Below are positions 19,963-27,546 of a stretch of 64,000 nucleotides of DNA, piece after piece (positions within the stretch are counted from its first letter, which is position 1; each line of letters opens with the position of its first letter). A program made the translations under genes and the position numbers. The DNA lies in contig NZ_JABBNC010000009.1 in NCBI RefSeq assembly GCF_012933445.1, forward strand, positions 182,739 through 246,738. Direction: 5' to 3'. The notes under the pieces are model-generated. The model made no database searches. It saw nothing but the letters and a program-made list of their open reading frames with translations, and was not told where the DNA came from. The stretch is from Actinoplanes sp. TBRC 11911. Lineage in GTDB: Bacteria > Actinomycetota > Actinomycetes > Mycobacteriales > Micromonosporaceae.

Positions 19963-19991
19963 CTCTGAAGTCGCCCTGAGGAAAACCTGAG
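19963..19991. promoter_or_regulatory. Triple direct-repeat SARP operator
   Basis: Three heptamers, CTCTGAA, CCCTGAG and ACCTGAG (plus strand), each separated by 4 bp: CTGA at 19965, 19976 and 19987, exact 11-bp period. On the minus strand the last repeat (TTCAGAG) is followed after 8 bp by TACCTT, a plausible -10 for the multicopper oxidase. Heptamers with 4-bp spacers placed 8 bp before a -10 is the known arrangement for SARP activators. It lies between the oxidase and the SARP gene. Confidence 0.7.
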
Positions 19992-20045
19992 ATCCAGGAC
20001 ACGTACGCCGATCCGTACCCGGAGAATCAGCTGGAGGAGGCCGCG

Positions 20046-21746
20046 ATGCGGGTCCGGGTTCTGGGGCAACTGACGGTCACCGACGACCGGGGCACGAGGC
20101 TGGCCGCGGAAGAGCTGCCGCGACGGGCCCGGCAGGTGCTGGCGGTGCTGGCCGCGCGGCACGGCCGGATCCAGTCGAAGGACGCCCTCGCCGACGCCGT
20201 CTGGGGTGACGCGCTGCCCGGCAACCACGTGGCCGCGCTCGAGCACTACGTCTCGGTGATCCGCCGCCGGCTCCAACCGGACGCGCCGGCCTCGTCCTGC
20301 TTCATCGTGACCCGCGGCGGCGGGTACCTCTTCGACACCGGCCGCGCCGAGCTGGACCTCGCCGAGCTGCGCCATCGGGTCCGCGAGCTGGACATGCTGC
20401 CGCCGGGCGCCCCGGAACGGCTCACCCTGCACGAGCAGATCCTCGATCTCACCCACGAACTTCCCTTCCCCGAGGACCCGTACGCCGACTGGGCGTCCCC
20501 GGCCCGCAGCGAGGTCCAGGTCGCCGCCGTCGCCGCGCGTCTGGAGCTCGCCGGCGCGGCCATGCCGGACAACCCGTCGCGGGCGCTGCGCCTGGCTCAG
20601 GAGGCGATCGAGCTCAACCCGTTCCTGGAGAACGGATATCGGGCGGCGATGGAGGCGGCGGTCGCCCTGGATCGCGAGGACGACGCGCTGCGGCTGTTCG
20701 AGCAGCTCCGCACGGTTCTCGACGATGAGCTGGGAGTCACGCCCTCGACCGAGATCGTGCGGCTGCACCGGGAGCTCCTGGCCCGGCGGCAGCAGCCCGC
20801 ACCCGCCGTCGCGGTACCCGTGGCGCCCGCGAAACGGGAACGCTTCATCGGCCGGGAGGCGGCACTGCGGGTGCTGGTCGAGCCGGATCAGCCCCAGGTC
20901 GTCCACATCGTCGGACCGGACGGCGCGGGCAAATCGGCATTCCTGCACGAGCTGGCCAGGCACGTGGTCGGCCGGGTCGGCATCGGGCACGGGGGCTCGT
21001 CCATCGCGGTGCACCGGCTGGCCTGGTTGCGGTCCGCGCTGGTGCAGCTGGCGGCGAGCCCGGAGATCATCGCCGCGATCGACGAGGGCGGCGACGACCA
21101 GGACCGGCCGCTGGATCGCCGGACGCTGGAGTCGATCGGCGCGATGTTCGCCGGCCCGGAACCGGTCATCGTGGCCGTGGACGACGCCGCCGACCTGGAC
21201 GCGTCCAGCGTCGCCGAACTGTCCTGGCTGGTGCGGCACTATCCGGCGCTGCGGGTGGTGCTCACCTACCGCTACCCGTCGGAGGTCGCCGCGCGGCCGC
21301 TGGCCGCACTCGGCACGCCGGTCGTCATCCGGCTGGAGCCGCTGTCCGCCGCCGAGCTGGCCCCGTTCCACGAGGTGGACCTGGCCGGGCTGACCGGCGG
21401 CATCCCGGCGCTGATCGCGGTCGCGCGGCGGTTGCCCGAGATCCGGCTGGCGGTGGCCATGCAGCTGGCCCGCGCCCGCACCCGCTGGATGCCGGAACCC
21501 GCCTGGGACATCCTGCGCACCTGCGCCGTGCTGGGCCGGCTCGACGCCGCCGACCTGGCGATTCTCATCGGCCGCCCGATGATCGAGGTGCTCGACTCGA
21601 TCGACCGGCTGGTACACGCGCACCTCCTGGACGAAGACGACAAAGGGCTGGTCGGCCACCGCAGCTCGCTTGTTCGCGACGCGGTGGCCGACCAGGTGTC
21701 GGGTGCCTCGAAGAGGGCGCTGCGGGAGCGCCTCGCGGCGGTTTAG
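20046..21746 (+). CDS. SARP-family transcriptional activator with NTPase-like domain
   Basis: A 566-residue regulator. The start has an excellent ribosome binding site (GGAGGAGG, spacing 5). Order: OmpR-type winged helix (about 1-95, MRVRVLGQLTVTDDRG, then HVAALEHYVSVIRRRL and GGGYLF), bacterial transcriptional activation domain (about 100-240) ending near ELGVTPSTEIVRLHREL, then an NTPase-like module with Walker A GPDGAGKS (about 293) and Walker B VIVAVDDAAD. It lacks the TPR array of full-size AfsR. Such proteins bind direct repeats in the -35 region and activate adjacent clusters. The matching 11-bp repeats upstream of the oxidase, peroxidase and PKD genes make these the likely targets. 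Its stop overlaps that of the convergent PKD gene. Confidence 0.9.
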   Translation: MRVRVLGQLTVTDDRGTRLAAEELPRRARQVLAVLAARHGRIQSKDALADAVWGDALPGNHVAALEHYVSVIRRRLQPDAPASSCFIVTRGGGYLFDTGRAELDLAELRHRVRELDMLPPGAPERLTLHEQILDLTHELPFPEDPYADWASPARSEVQVAAVAARLELAGAAMPDNPSRALRLAQEAIELNPFLENGYRAAMEAAVALDREDDALRLFEQLRTVLDDELGVTPSTEIVRLHRELLARRQQPAPAVAVPVAPAKRERFIGREAALRVLVEPDQPQVVHIVGPDGAGKSAFLHELARHVVGRVGIGHGGSSIAVHRLAWLRSALVQLAASPEIIAAIDEGGDDQDRPLDRRTLESIGAMFAGPEPVIVAVDDAADLDASSVAELSWLVRHYPALRVVLTYRYPSEVAARPLAALGTPVVIRLEPLSAAELAPFHEVDLAGLTGGIPALIAVARRLPEIRLAVAMQLARARTRWMPEPAWDILRTCAVLGRLDAADLAILIGRPMIEVLDSIDRLVHAHLLDEDDKGLVGHRSSLVRDAVADQVSGASKRALRERLAAV

Positions 21747-23869
21747 TTGGTGACGTTGACCGCGACGGCCAGCTGGACCGCTCCGGTGGAGCTCACCAGA
21801 CTGATCGTCCGGACGGTGCCCGGCGCCGGCCCGGTGACCCGGATGCTGAACGCGCCGGTGGTGTCCACGGTCTGCGGCGTGCCGATGACCCGGCCGTTCA
21901 GGTTGCTGCCGAGCACCGCCGTGACCCGCTGACCGGCGAGCAACGTGGTGTTACCGGCGATCCGCCATTCGTTATTGCCGGTGCGGTAGCGGACCGTGAG
22001 CCCGGTGAACGCGTCGGCCTGCGGCCGGATCGTCACGTTGCGGGTGGCCGAACCGGCCGGGTTGGTGACCCGGAGCTGGAACACGAGCGGGGCGTTGTCG
22101 AAGACGAACGTCGCGTTCGGGCCCGGCGACGCCGGCAGGAGCTGGTTCGGGTAGGTGAACGTCGGCTTCGCGGTGGTGGCCCCGGTCAGCGTCACGGCCG
22201 GGCCGGACACCTGGGTCCACTGGTACGACTCGGCGTTCGTCGAGCCCGATCCGTCCAGCGTGACGGCGCGGCCGCGGATCACGGTCTGGTCCGGGCCGGC
22301 GTTGGCCGTCGGCAGGACCGAGGCGACCACCTGGACGGTCACGGTCGCCGGGATCGACGTGCCGCCCGGTCCGGCGACGGTCAACGCGAAGCTGTACGTG
22401 CCGGCCGCCGCCGCGACGAAGCTGGCGCTGGCCGCGCCGGCGTTGTTGATGGTCACCGCCGGGCCCGCGGTCTGCGTCCACGCGTACGAGGTGATCACGC
22501 CGGTCGAGCCGGAGCCGTTGAGCGCCACGGTCTGACCGACGATGCCCGAGGCCGCCGCGGTCGCACCCGCCACCGGAGCCGGCGGCAGGAACTGGTTGCC
22601 GGAACCGAAGATCGGCGCGGTCGTCGAGCCACCGCCGGCCGAGGTCACGGTGACCTGGTACGGCGGGGCCGCCACCCCGCTGAACGGCGTGCCGCTGAGG
22701 GGGCCGAAGCCGTCCACCGTGAACGCGGGATTGCGCTTGTCGCTGGAGTGGGCTCGCACGGTCAGGGTCTGGGCGTCGGCGTCGTAGTCGGCCTGGTCCA
22801 CCCAGACCACGTCGACCATCTTGCGGCTCTTCACCGGTACCGGACGGTCCGAGGCGTTGCGCACCTCGACGGCGGTACCGGGCACGGCCGTACCGGTGAT
22901 CGGGAATCGGCCGTAGTAGTGACCGTTGCCGTCGCCGCGCAGCGGGGTGGTGGCGAAGCCGAGAGCCGGGTTGCCGACGACCTCGATCGCCTGGCCGGGC
23001 TCGCTGGTGGCGTACACGTCGATCACGCCGCGACCGTCCGCCTCGGCCGAGTAGGTGACCGCGTTCAGGTCGACCCCGGCGTTCGTGGCGTAGCGGCCCT
23101 GAACGCTGAACGTGTCGGTGAAGCCGACCTCGCCGATGACGTTGTTGGTCGCCGGGTCCAGCTGCTCGATCCGGACGAAGTTCGTGTTGTACGGACTGCC
23201 GACGACCTTGTGCAGGACGCCCGGGTCGCCGACGTAGCCGGCCGGAGCGGCCGGGGCGACCGCCGGGTCCCACTTCAGGAAAGGTCCGACCCGGCCGTTC
23301 ATGACCTGGCCGAACGCGCCCGCGGTGGTGCCGGTGTCCTCGGTGAAGTTGACCCGGTTGCGGTCGTCGGCGGTGAGCTCGTCGATGCCGTACGGGTGGG
23401 TGATCCGGAACTTCTGCCCGGCGGGCGCGTCGAACCGGATCCGGACCCGGCCGAACACCATCTGGTCGCCGTTGATCGGTTCCTCGTTGGCGAAGGCGCC
23501 CTCGATGTTCGTGTCGACCGTGGCGCGAGCGCCGCTGGTCAGCGTGAGCGTGGCGTTGTCGAGCTGGTAGAAGTGCTCACCGGGGAAGTTGTCGGGGAAC
23601 GAGATCGGGGCGTCCGGGTTGGGCACCTCGTCCGCGCCCGCGGCGCACAGCGGGTCGTCGAGCGTCGTGCAGCCCTCCAGCCGCACTCCGTTGCTGTCCC
23701 GGTACCAGGCGGGGAAGCCGTGTTCGGCGATCGGGCCGACCTGGACGAGCTTTCCGGTGCGTGGGGTGGCGGGGTTGACGACGACGGCGGAGGCTGCGGT
23801 GGCTATCGGAGCAACCAGCGCGACTAGAGCGCCGGCGGCGATCGCGGCGCGGCGCACTCTGTTTCCCAT
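21743..23869 (-). CDS. Secreted protein with PKD/Ig-like domains
   Basis: A 708-residue protein from the ATG at 23869, which has GGAG 5 nt upstream; a frame to 23893 adds eight unneeded residues. There is a signal peptide (about 1-28, VALVAPIATAASA). Residues about 30-340 form a conserved-looking but unassigned region with GFPAWYRDSNG and a Cys pair (CTTLDDPLC). Residues about 440-620 carry two PKD/Ig-like repeats (ALNGSGSTGVITSYAWTQTA; TLDGSGSTNAESYQWTQVSG). The C-terminus is another small beta domain. No catalytic motif seen. Role probably structural or adhesive at the cell surface. The upstream 11-bp CTGA pair suggests co-regulation with the oxidase and peroxidase. Gene overlaps the SARP stop codon tail to tail. 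Confidence 0.85.
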   Translation of the reverse strand: MGNRVRRAAIAAGALVALVAPIATAASAVVVNPATPRTGKLVQVGPIAEHGFPAWYRDSNGVRLEGCTTLDDPLCAAGADEVPNPDAPISFPDNFPGEHFYQLDNATLTLTSGARATVDTNIEGAFANEEPINGDQMVFGRVRIRFDAPAGQKFRITHPYGIDELTADDRNRVNFTEDTGTTAGAFGQVMNGRVGPFLKWDPAVAPAAPAGYVGDPGVLHKVVGSPYNTNFVRIEQLDPATNNVIGEVGFTDTFSVQGRYATNAGVDLNAVTYSAEADGRGVIDVYATSEPGQAIEVVGNPALGFATTPLRGDGNGHYYGRFPITGTAVPGTAVEVRNASDRPVPVKSRKMVDVVWVDQADYDADAQTLTVRAHSSDKRNPAFTVDGFGPLSGTPFSGVAAPPYQVTVTSAGGGSTTAPIFGSGNQFLPPAPVAGATAAASGIVGQTVALNGSGSTGVITSYAWTQTAGPAVTINNAGAASASFVAAAAGTYSFALTVAGPGGTSIPATVTVQVVASVLPTANAGPDQTVIRGRAVTLDGSGSTNAESYQWTQVSGPAVTLTGATTAKPTFTYPNQLLPASPGPNATFVFDNAPLVFQLRVTNPAGSATRNVTIRPQADAFTGLTVRYRTGNNEWRIAGNTTLLAGQRVTAVLGSNLNGRVIGTPQTVDTTGAFSIRVTGPAPGTVRTISLVSSTGAVQLAVAVNVTN

Positions 23870-23929
23870 GGGACTCCTCAATCCTCGGGGCACGACTGCG
23901 CGACACTTTGTCCGCCGGCGCTCTCATCC

Positions 23930-23947
23930 GGCTGAGTGATTCCTGAA
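23930..23947 (-). promoter_or_regulatory. Candidate SARP box upstream of PKD gene
   Basis: Minus strand reads TTCAGGA-ATCA-CTCAGCC: two heptamers with a 4-bp spacer (CTGA on the plus strand at 23932 and 23943), about 61-78 bp before the PKD ATG. Same core and period as the sites at 17430 and 19963. No clear -10 at 8 bp was seen. Confidence 0.55.
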
Positions 23948-23965
23948 GCGGTGACGGCGCTCTAT

Positions 23966-26425
23966 TCAGGTTCTGTCGCCTACGCTCCGCAGGACCGGGC
24001 GCGTGGTCAGCCGCTCCGGGTTCAGGTCGCGCTCGGACCGGACCACGAAGGTCACCTCCTCCCCCGGGAGCAGGGTGACGTCGGCCCGGTCGGTCTCGGC
24101 CGCCGGGTCGAGGCGGTCCGGGAAGAGGGTGAGCGACCGCAGGATCGACCGGGCGGTCACCGTCACGCGGTATCCGTCGTCCGTTCGGCCCACCTGGGCG
24201 GTGAAATCGGCGGCCGGCCAGGGCACGTTCCGGTCCTCGGTGAAGAACCACAGGGTGCGATGTTCGGCCGCGTCGGCCACGATCAGCTCGGTCGTCGGGT
24301 CACCCGGGGTGGTCACCTCGTCCGGCAGCGGAAGGGTGACGGCATCGCCCGGCGGCACGATTTCCGTCAGCACCGCCTCGGCGAGGACGTCGCCGGTCAG
24401 AGCGCGGCGGGTCACGGTCGCGGTCAGGTGCCACGGTTCGCGGCCGTCGTTGACCGCTACCAGGGCCGGCCTGCCGTCCGGTGGGACCACCGCGCCCGGC
24501 TCGCCCGGCATCAGGGGTCCGCCCGCCGCCATCGGCCCGCCGGTGCGCGGTTGCAAGGTCAACAGCCGTTCCCGGTACGCCTGGCGCATGGCGTACCAGA
24601 GAGGCTTCTTCCGGCCGTCGCCGTCGATCGCGGCCCACGAGGTCACCGGCCAGCAGTCGTTGATCTGCCACATGATCGTGCCCATGCAGAGCGGGCGCAG
24701 CGACCGGAAATGCTCGATCCCGAACGCCACCGCGCGGGCCTGGTTGAGCTGCGTGAAGTAGTGCCAGTCGTCGAAATCGGCCGGCCCGGGCAGATGGTTG
24801 GCCAGGCCACGCGCCAGTTTCTCGTCGCCACCCGTGGCCTTCTGGTGGTGGGCCATCCCCGGCGAGTCCGGCGCGAGCGGCCGGTCCGAGATCCACTCCT
24901 CAAGGGTCGCGTACGCCGGTGGGGCCTGGAACCCGAACTCGGAGACGAATCGGGGCCGGTACGAGGCGTACTTGGTGTAGTCGTCGGTGTTCCACACGTC
25001 CCAGACGTGCGTCGTCCCGTACGCCGGGTCGTTCGGGTGCCGGTCCGGGGTGCCCGAGTAGGGGCTGCCCGGCCAGTACGGGCGGGTCGGATCCAGCTCG
25101 GCCACGATCCGGGGCAGCAGATCGTAGTAGTAGCCCGATCCCCAGGTACGGTCGCCAAGTTCCGGCTTCCAGCCCCAGTCCTCGTAGCCCCACAGGTTCT
25201 CGTTGTTGCCGGTCCAGACGACCAGGCTCGGATGCGACGACAACCGCACCACGTTCTCCCGCGCCTCGGCCTCGATCTCGGACGCGAAGGGCTCCTCCTC
25301 CGGGTAGGCGGCACACGCGAAGAGGAAGTCCTGGCCGACCAGGAAGCCCATCTCGTCGGCCAGGTCGTAGAAGTCCTCGGACTCGTAGCGGCCGCCGCCC
25401 CACACCCGCAGATAGTTGACGTTGGCGTCGGCGGTCTGCCGGAAGCGTTGCGCGAGCCGGTCGCGGGTGATCCGATCGGCGAAGACGTCGTCCGGGATCC
25501 AGTTGACGCCCCGCACGAAGATCGGCAGGCCGTTGACGACGAGGGTGTAGCCGTCGTCGGAGGTGTCCAGCTCGACCGTGCGGAAGCCGACCTTGCGGGA
25601 CCAGGTGTCCAGTACCTCGTCGTCCGGCCCGGTCAGCGTGACGGTCAGGTCGTAGCGAGGCTGGTCCCCGTGGCCGCGCGGCCACCAGAGGTCCGGGTCG
25701 TGGACGGCGAGGGTGAGGACCGCGTCGGTGCCGTCAACGGTGGCACGAGCCTGGCGACCGGCGATCTCGGCCGTGACGGTGACCGGCCCGGTGGCGTCGC
25801 GCTCGAGTCGCGCACTCACCTCGACCCGGCCGGTCGCACCGTCCACCGTCACCAGCGGGCGCACCGACCCGAGCCGGGCCACCGACCACCGCTCCAGCCC
25901 GATCGGCTGCCAGATGCCCGCGGTCACCAGGGTCGGACCCCAGTCCCACCCGAAGTTGCAGGCCTGCTTGCGGATGAAGTTGAACGGCTCGCCGTAGGCA
26001 TCCGGCCGCGCGCCCAGCCGCTGCTGCTGTGCCAAGGCGTACGAGTAAGCACTGCCGAAGGTGACCTTCAGGGTGTTGGCTCCGGTCCGCAGCAGCGAGC
26101 CGACGTCGAAGCGGTAACTCCGGTGCTGGTTCTCGGTATGACCGACCTCGGACCCGTTCAACGCGATGTCGGCGACCGTGTCCAGCCCGGCACACACCAG
26201 GTCGACCCGCCCGTCGGACGGGTCGTAGTCGAAACTCGTCGTGTACTCCCAGTCGGTACGACCGATCCACGCCAGCTCGGTCTCGTTCGAGTCCCGGTAA
26301 GGATCCTCGATCAGACCGGCGGCGAGCAGATCGGTATGAATGCAGCCCGGCACGGCGGCCGCCAGGCCGGACACCGTCCCGCCGGAAACGGTCCAGCCTT
26401 GATGCAGGGGGCGGTAGGAGGTCAC
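23966..26425 (-). CDS. Beta-mannosidase, GH2 family
   Basis: An 819-residue cytoplasmic-type enzyme (no signal peptide) that hydrolyses terminal beta-mannosides of mannan or mannobiose. Family features in order: sugar-binding N-terminal domain with VPGCIHTDLL and WIGRTDWEY; CNFGWDWGP, a beta-mannosidase hallmark; acid/base in WTGNNENLWG (Glu near 407); nucleophile in RFVSEFGFQAPP (Glu near 493). Length is normal. A LacI-type regulator diverges from it across 104 bp, the usual arrangement for local repression by a mannoside-derived ligand. No operator palindrome could be assigned with confidence in that spacer. Confidence 0.95.
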   Translation of the reverse strand: MTSYRPLHQGWTVSGGTVSGLAAAVPGCIHTDLLAAGLIEDPYRDSNETELAWIGRTDWEYTTSFDYDPSDGRVDLVCAGLDTVADIALNGSEVGHTENQHRSYRFDVGSLLRTGANTLKVTFGSAYSYALAQQQRLGARPDAYGEPFNFIRKQACNFGWDWGPTLVTAGIWQPIGLERWSVARLGSVRPLVTVDGATGRVEVSARLERDATGPVTVTAEIAGRQARATVDGTDAVLTLAVHDPDLWWPRGHGDQPRYDLTVTLTGPDDEVLDTWSRKVGFRTVELDTSDDGYTLVVNGLPIFVRGVNWIPDDVFADRITRDRLAQRFRQTADANVNYLRVWGGGRYESEDFYDLADEMGFLVGQDFLFACAAYPEEEPFASEIEAEARENVVRLSSHPSLVVWTGNNENLWGYEDWGWKPELGDRTWGSGYYYDLLPRIVAELDPTRPYWPGSPYSGTPDRHPNDPAYGTTHVWDVWNTDDYTKYASYRPRFVSEFGFQAPPAYATLEEWISDRPLAPDSPGMAHHQKATGGDEKLARGLANHLPGPADFDDWHYFTQLNQARAVAFGIEHFRSLRPLCMGTIMWQINDCWPVTSWAAIDGDGRKKPLWYAMRQAYRERLLTLQPRTGGPMAAGGPLMPGEPGAVVPPDGRPALVAVNDGREPWHLTATVTRRALTGDVLAEAVLTEIVPPGDAVTLPLPDEVTTPGDPTTELIVADAAEHRTLWFFTEDRNVPWPAADFTAQVGRTDDGYRVTVTARSILRSLTLFPDRLDPAAETDRADVTLLPGEEVTFVVRSERDLNPERLTTRPVLRSVGDRT

Positions 26426-26529
26426 GGTGCTCCCTATGGTCGATGAAACACGGGGGCATTCATGATCTCTTGTTGGTTCCTCGGCGGATTCACCCGCCGG
26501 TAAGCTCGACGCGAACGACAGGAGACCGA

Positions 26530-27546
26530 GTGAAGCGGCCCACGATCGCCGACATCGCCCGGCGCGCGGGCGTGTCCAAGGGTGCGGTGTCCTACGCGCT
26601 CAACGGTCAGCCCGGCGTTTCCGAGGCGACCCGGCAACGCATCATCGCCATCGCGCAGGAGATCGGCTTCAACGCGAACAGCGCGGCCCGGGCGCTCTCC
26701 GGGGCCAGCGCCCGCGCGGTCGGTCTGACCCTGTGCCGGCCCGCCCGCATCCTCGGCATCGAACCCTGGTTCATGGGTCTGATCAGCGGGTTCGAGGCCG
26801 AGCTCGCCGCCCGGTCGTACGCCCTCACCCTCCAGGTCGTCGCCACCCCGGAGCTCGAGGTCGCGGTGTACCGCCGCTGGTGGGGTGAGCGCCGCATCGA
26901 CGGGGTGATCGTCACCGACCTCCGCGAGCAGGACGTCCGCATTCCGGTGCTCCAGCAGCTGCAACTGCCGGCCGTGGTGATCGGCGGCCCGGGCGACACC
27001 GGCACTATCGCGCAGATCTGGTCCGATGACGCGGGGGCGATCACCGAGGCGGTGCGCTATCTGGTCGCTCTCGGGCACCGCCGGATCGCCCGGGTCGCCG
27101 GGCTTCCGGACCTGTTGCACACGCAAGCGCGTACGAAGGCGTTGGAAGAAGTTGGTTTGAAACTCGACGTCGAAACGGAGACCGTCACCTCGGACTACAC
27201 CGGCGAGGAGGGCGCGCGGGCGACGCGGCGGCTGCTCAGCGATGCGACGCCGACGCGGCCGACCGCGATCATCTACGACAACGACGTGATGGCGGTGGCG
27301 GGTCTCGCCGTCGCGCAGGAGATGGGCCTGTCGGTGCCCGGCGATCTGTCCATCGTGGCCTGGGACGACTCGCCGTTGTGCAGCCTGGTGCATCCGCCGC
27401 TGACCGCGCTCACCCGCGACATCCCGGCGTACGGCGCGATGGCCGCGCGCGAGCTGCTGGCCGCGATCGACGGCGAGCAACTGGGCAACGTCGAGGCCGG
27501 CGCGGTGCACCTAACTCCCCGGGGGAGTACCGCCCCGCCCCGTTGA
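26530..27546 (+). CDS. LacI-family transcriptional regulator
   Basis: A 338-residue protein from a GTG at 26530 (GGAG 6 nt upstream). The N-terminal helix-turn-helix and hinge read TIADIARRAGVSKGAVSYAL and end near ANSAARALSG; the rest is a periplasmic-binding-protein-like sensor domain (DDAGAITEAVRYL, HRRIARVAG, AIIYDNDVMAVAGLAVAQE, LSIVAWDDSPLC). Divergent from beta-mannosidase, so probably its repressor, with a mannose-type sugar as inducer (inference). The last 36 bp overlap the 3' end of the convergent GGDEF-EAL gene. Confidence 0.93.
   Translation: MKRPTIADIARRAGVSKGAVSYALNGQPGVSEATRQRIIAIAQEIGFNANSAARALSGASARAVGLTLCRPARILGIEPWFMGLISGFEAELAARSYALTLQVVATPELEVAVYRRWWGERRIDGVIVTDLREQDVRIPVLQQLQLPAVVIGGPGDTGTIAQIWSDDAGAITEAVRYLVALGHRRIARVAGLPDLLHTQARTKALEEVGLKLDVETETVTSDYTGEEGARATRRLLSDATPTRPTAIIYDNDVMAVAGLAVAQEMGLSVPGDLSIVAWDDSPLCSLVHPPLTALTRDIPAYGAMAARELLAAIDGEQLGNVEAGAVHLTPRGSTAPPR

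Noticed and set aside
26426..26529. LacI operator in the mannosidase/regulator spacer
   Set aside because: No palindrome with a central CG of convincing length was found by eye, so no site is called.
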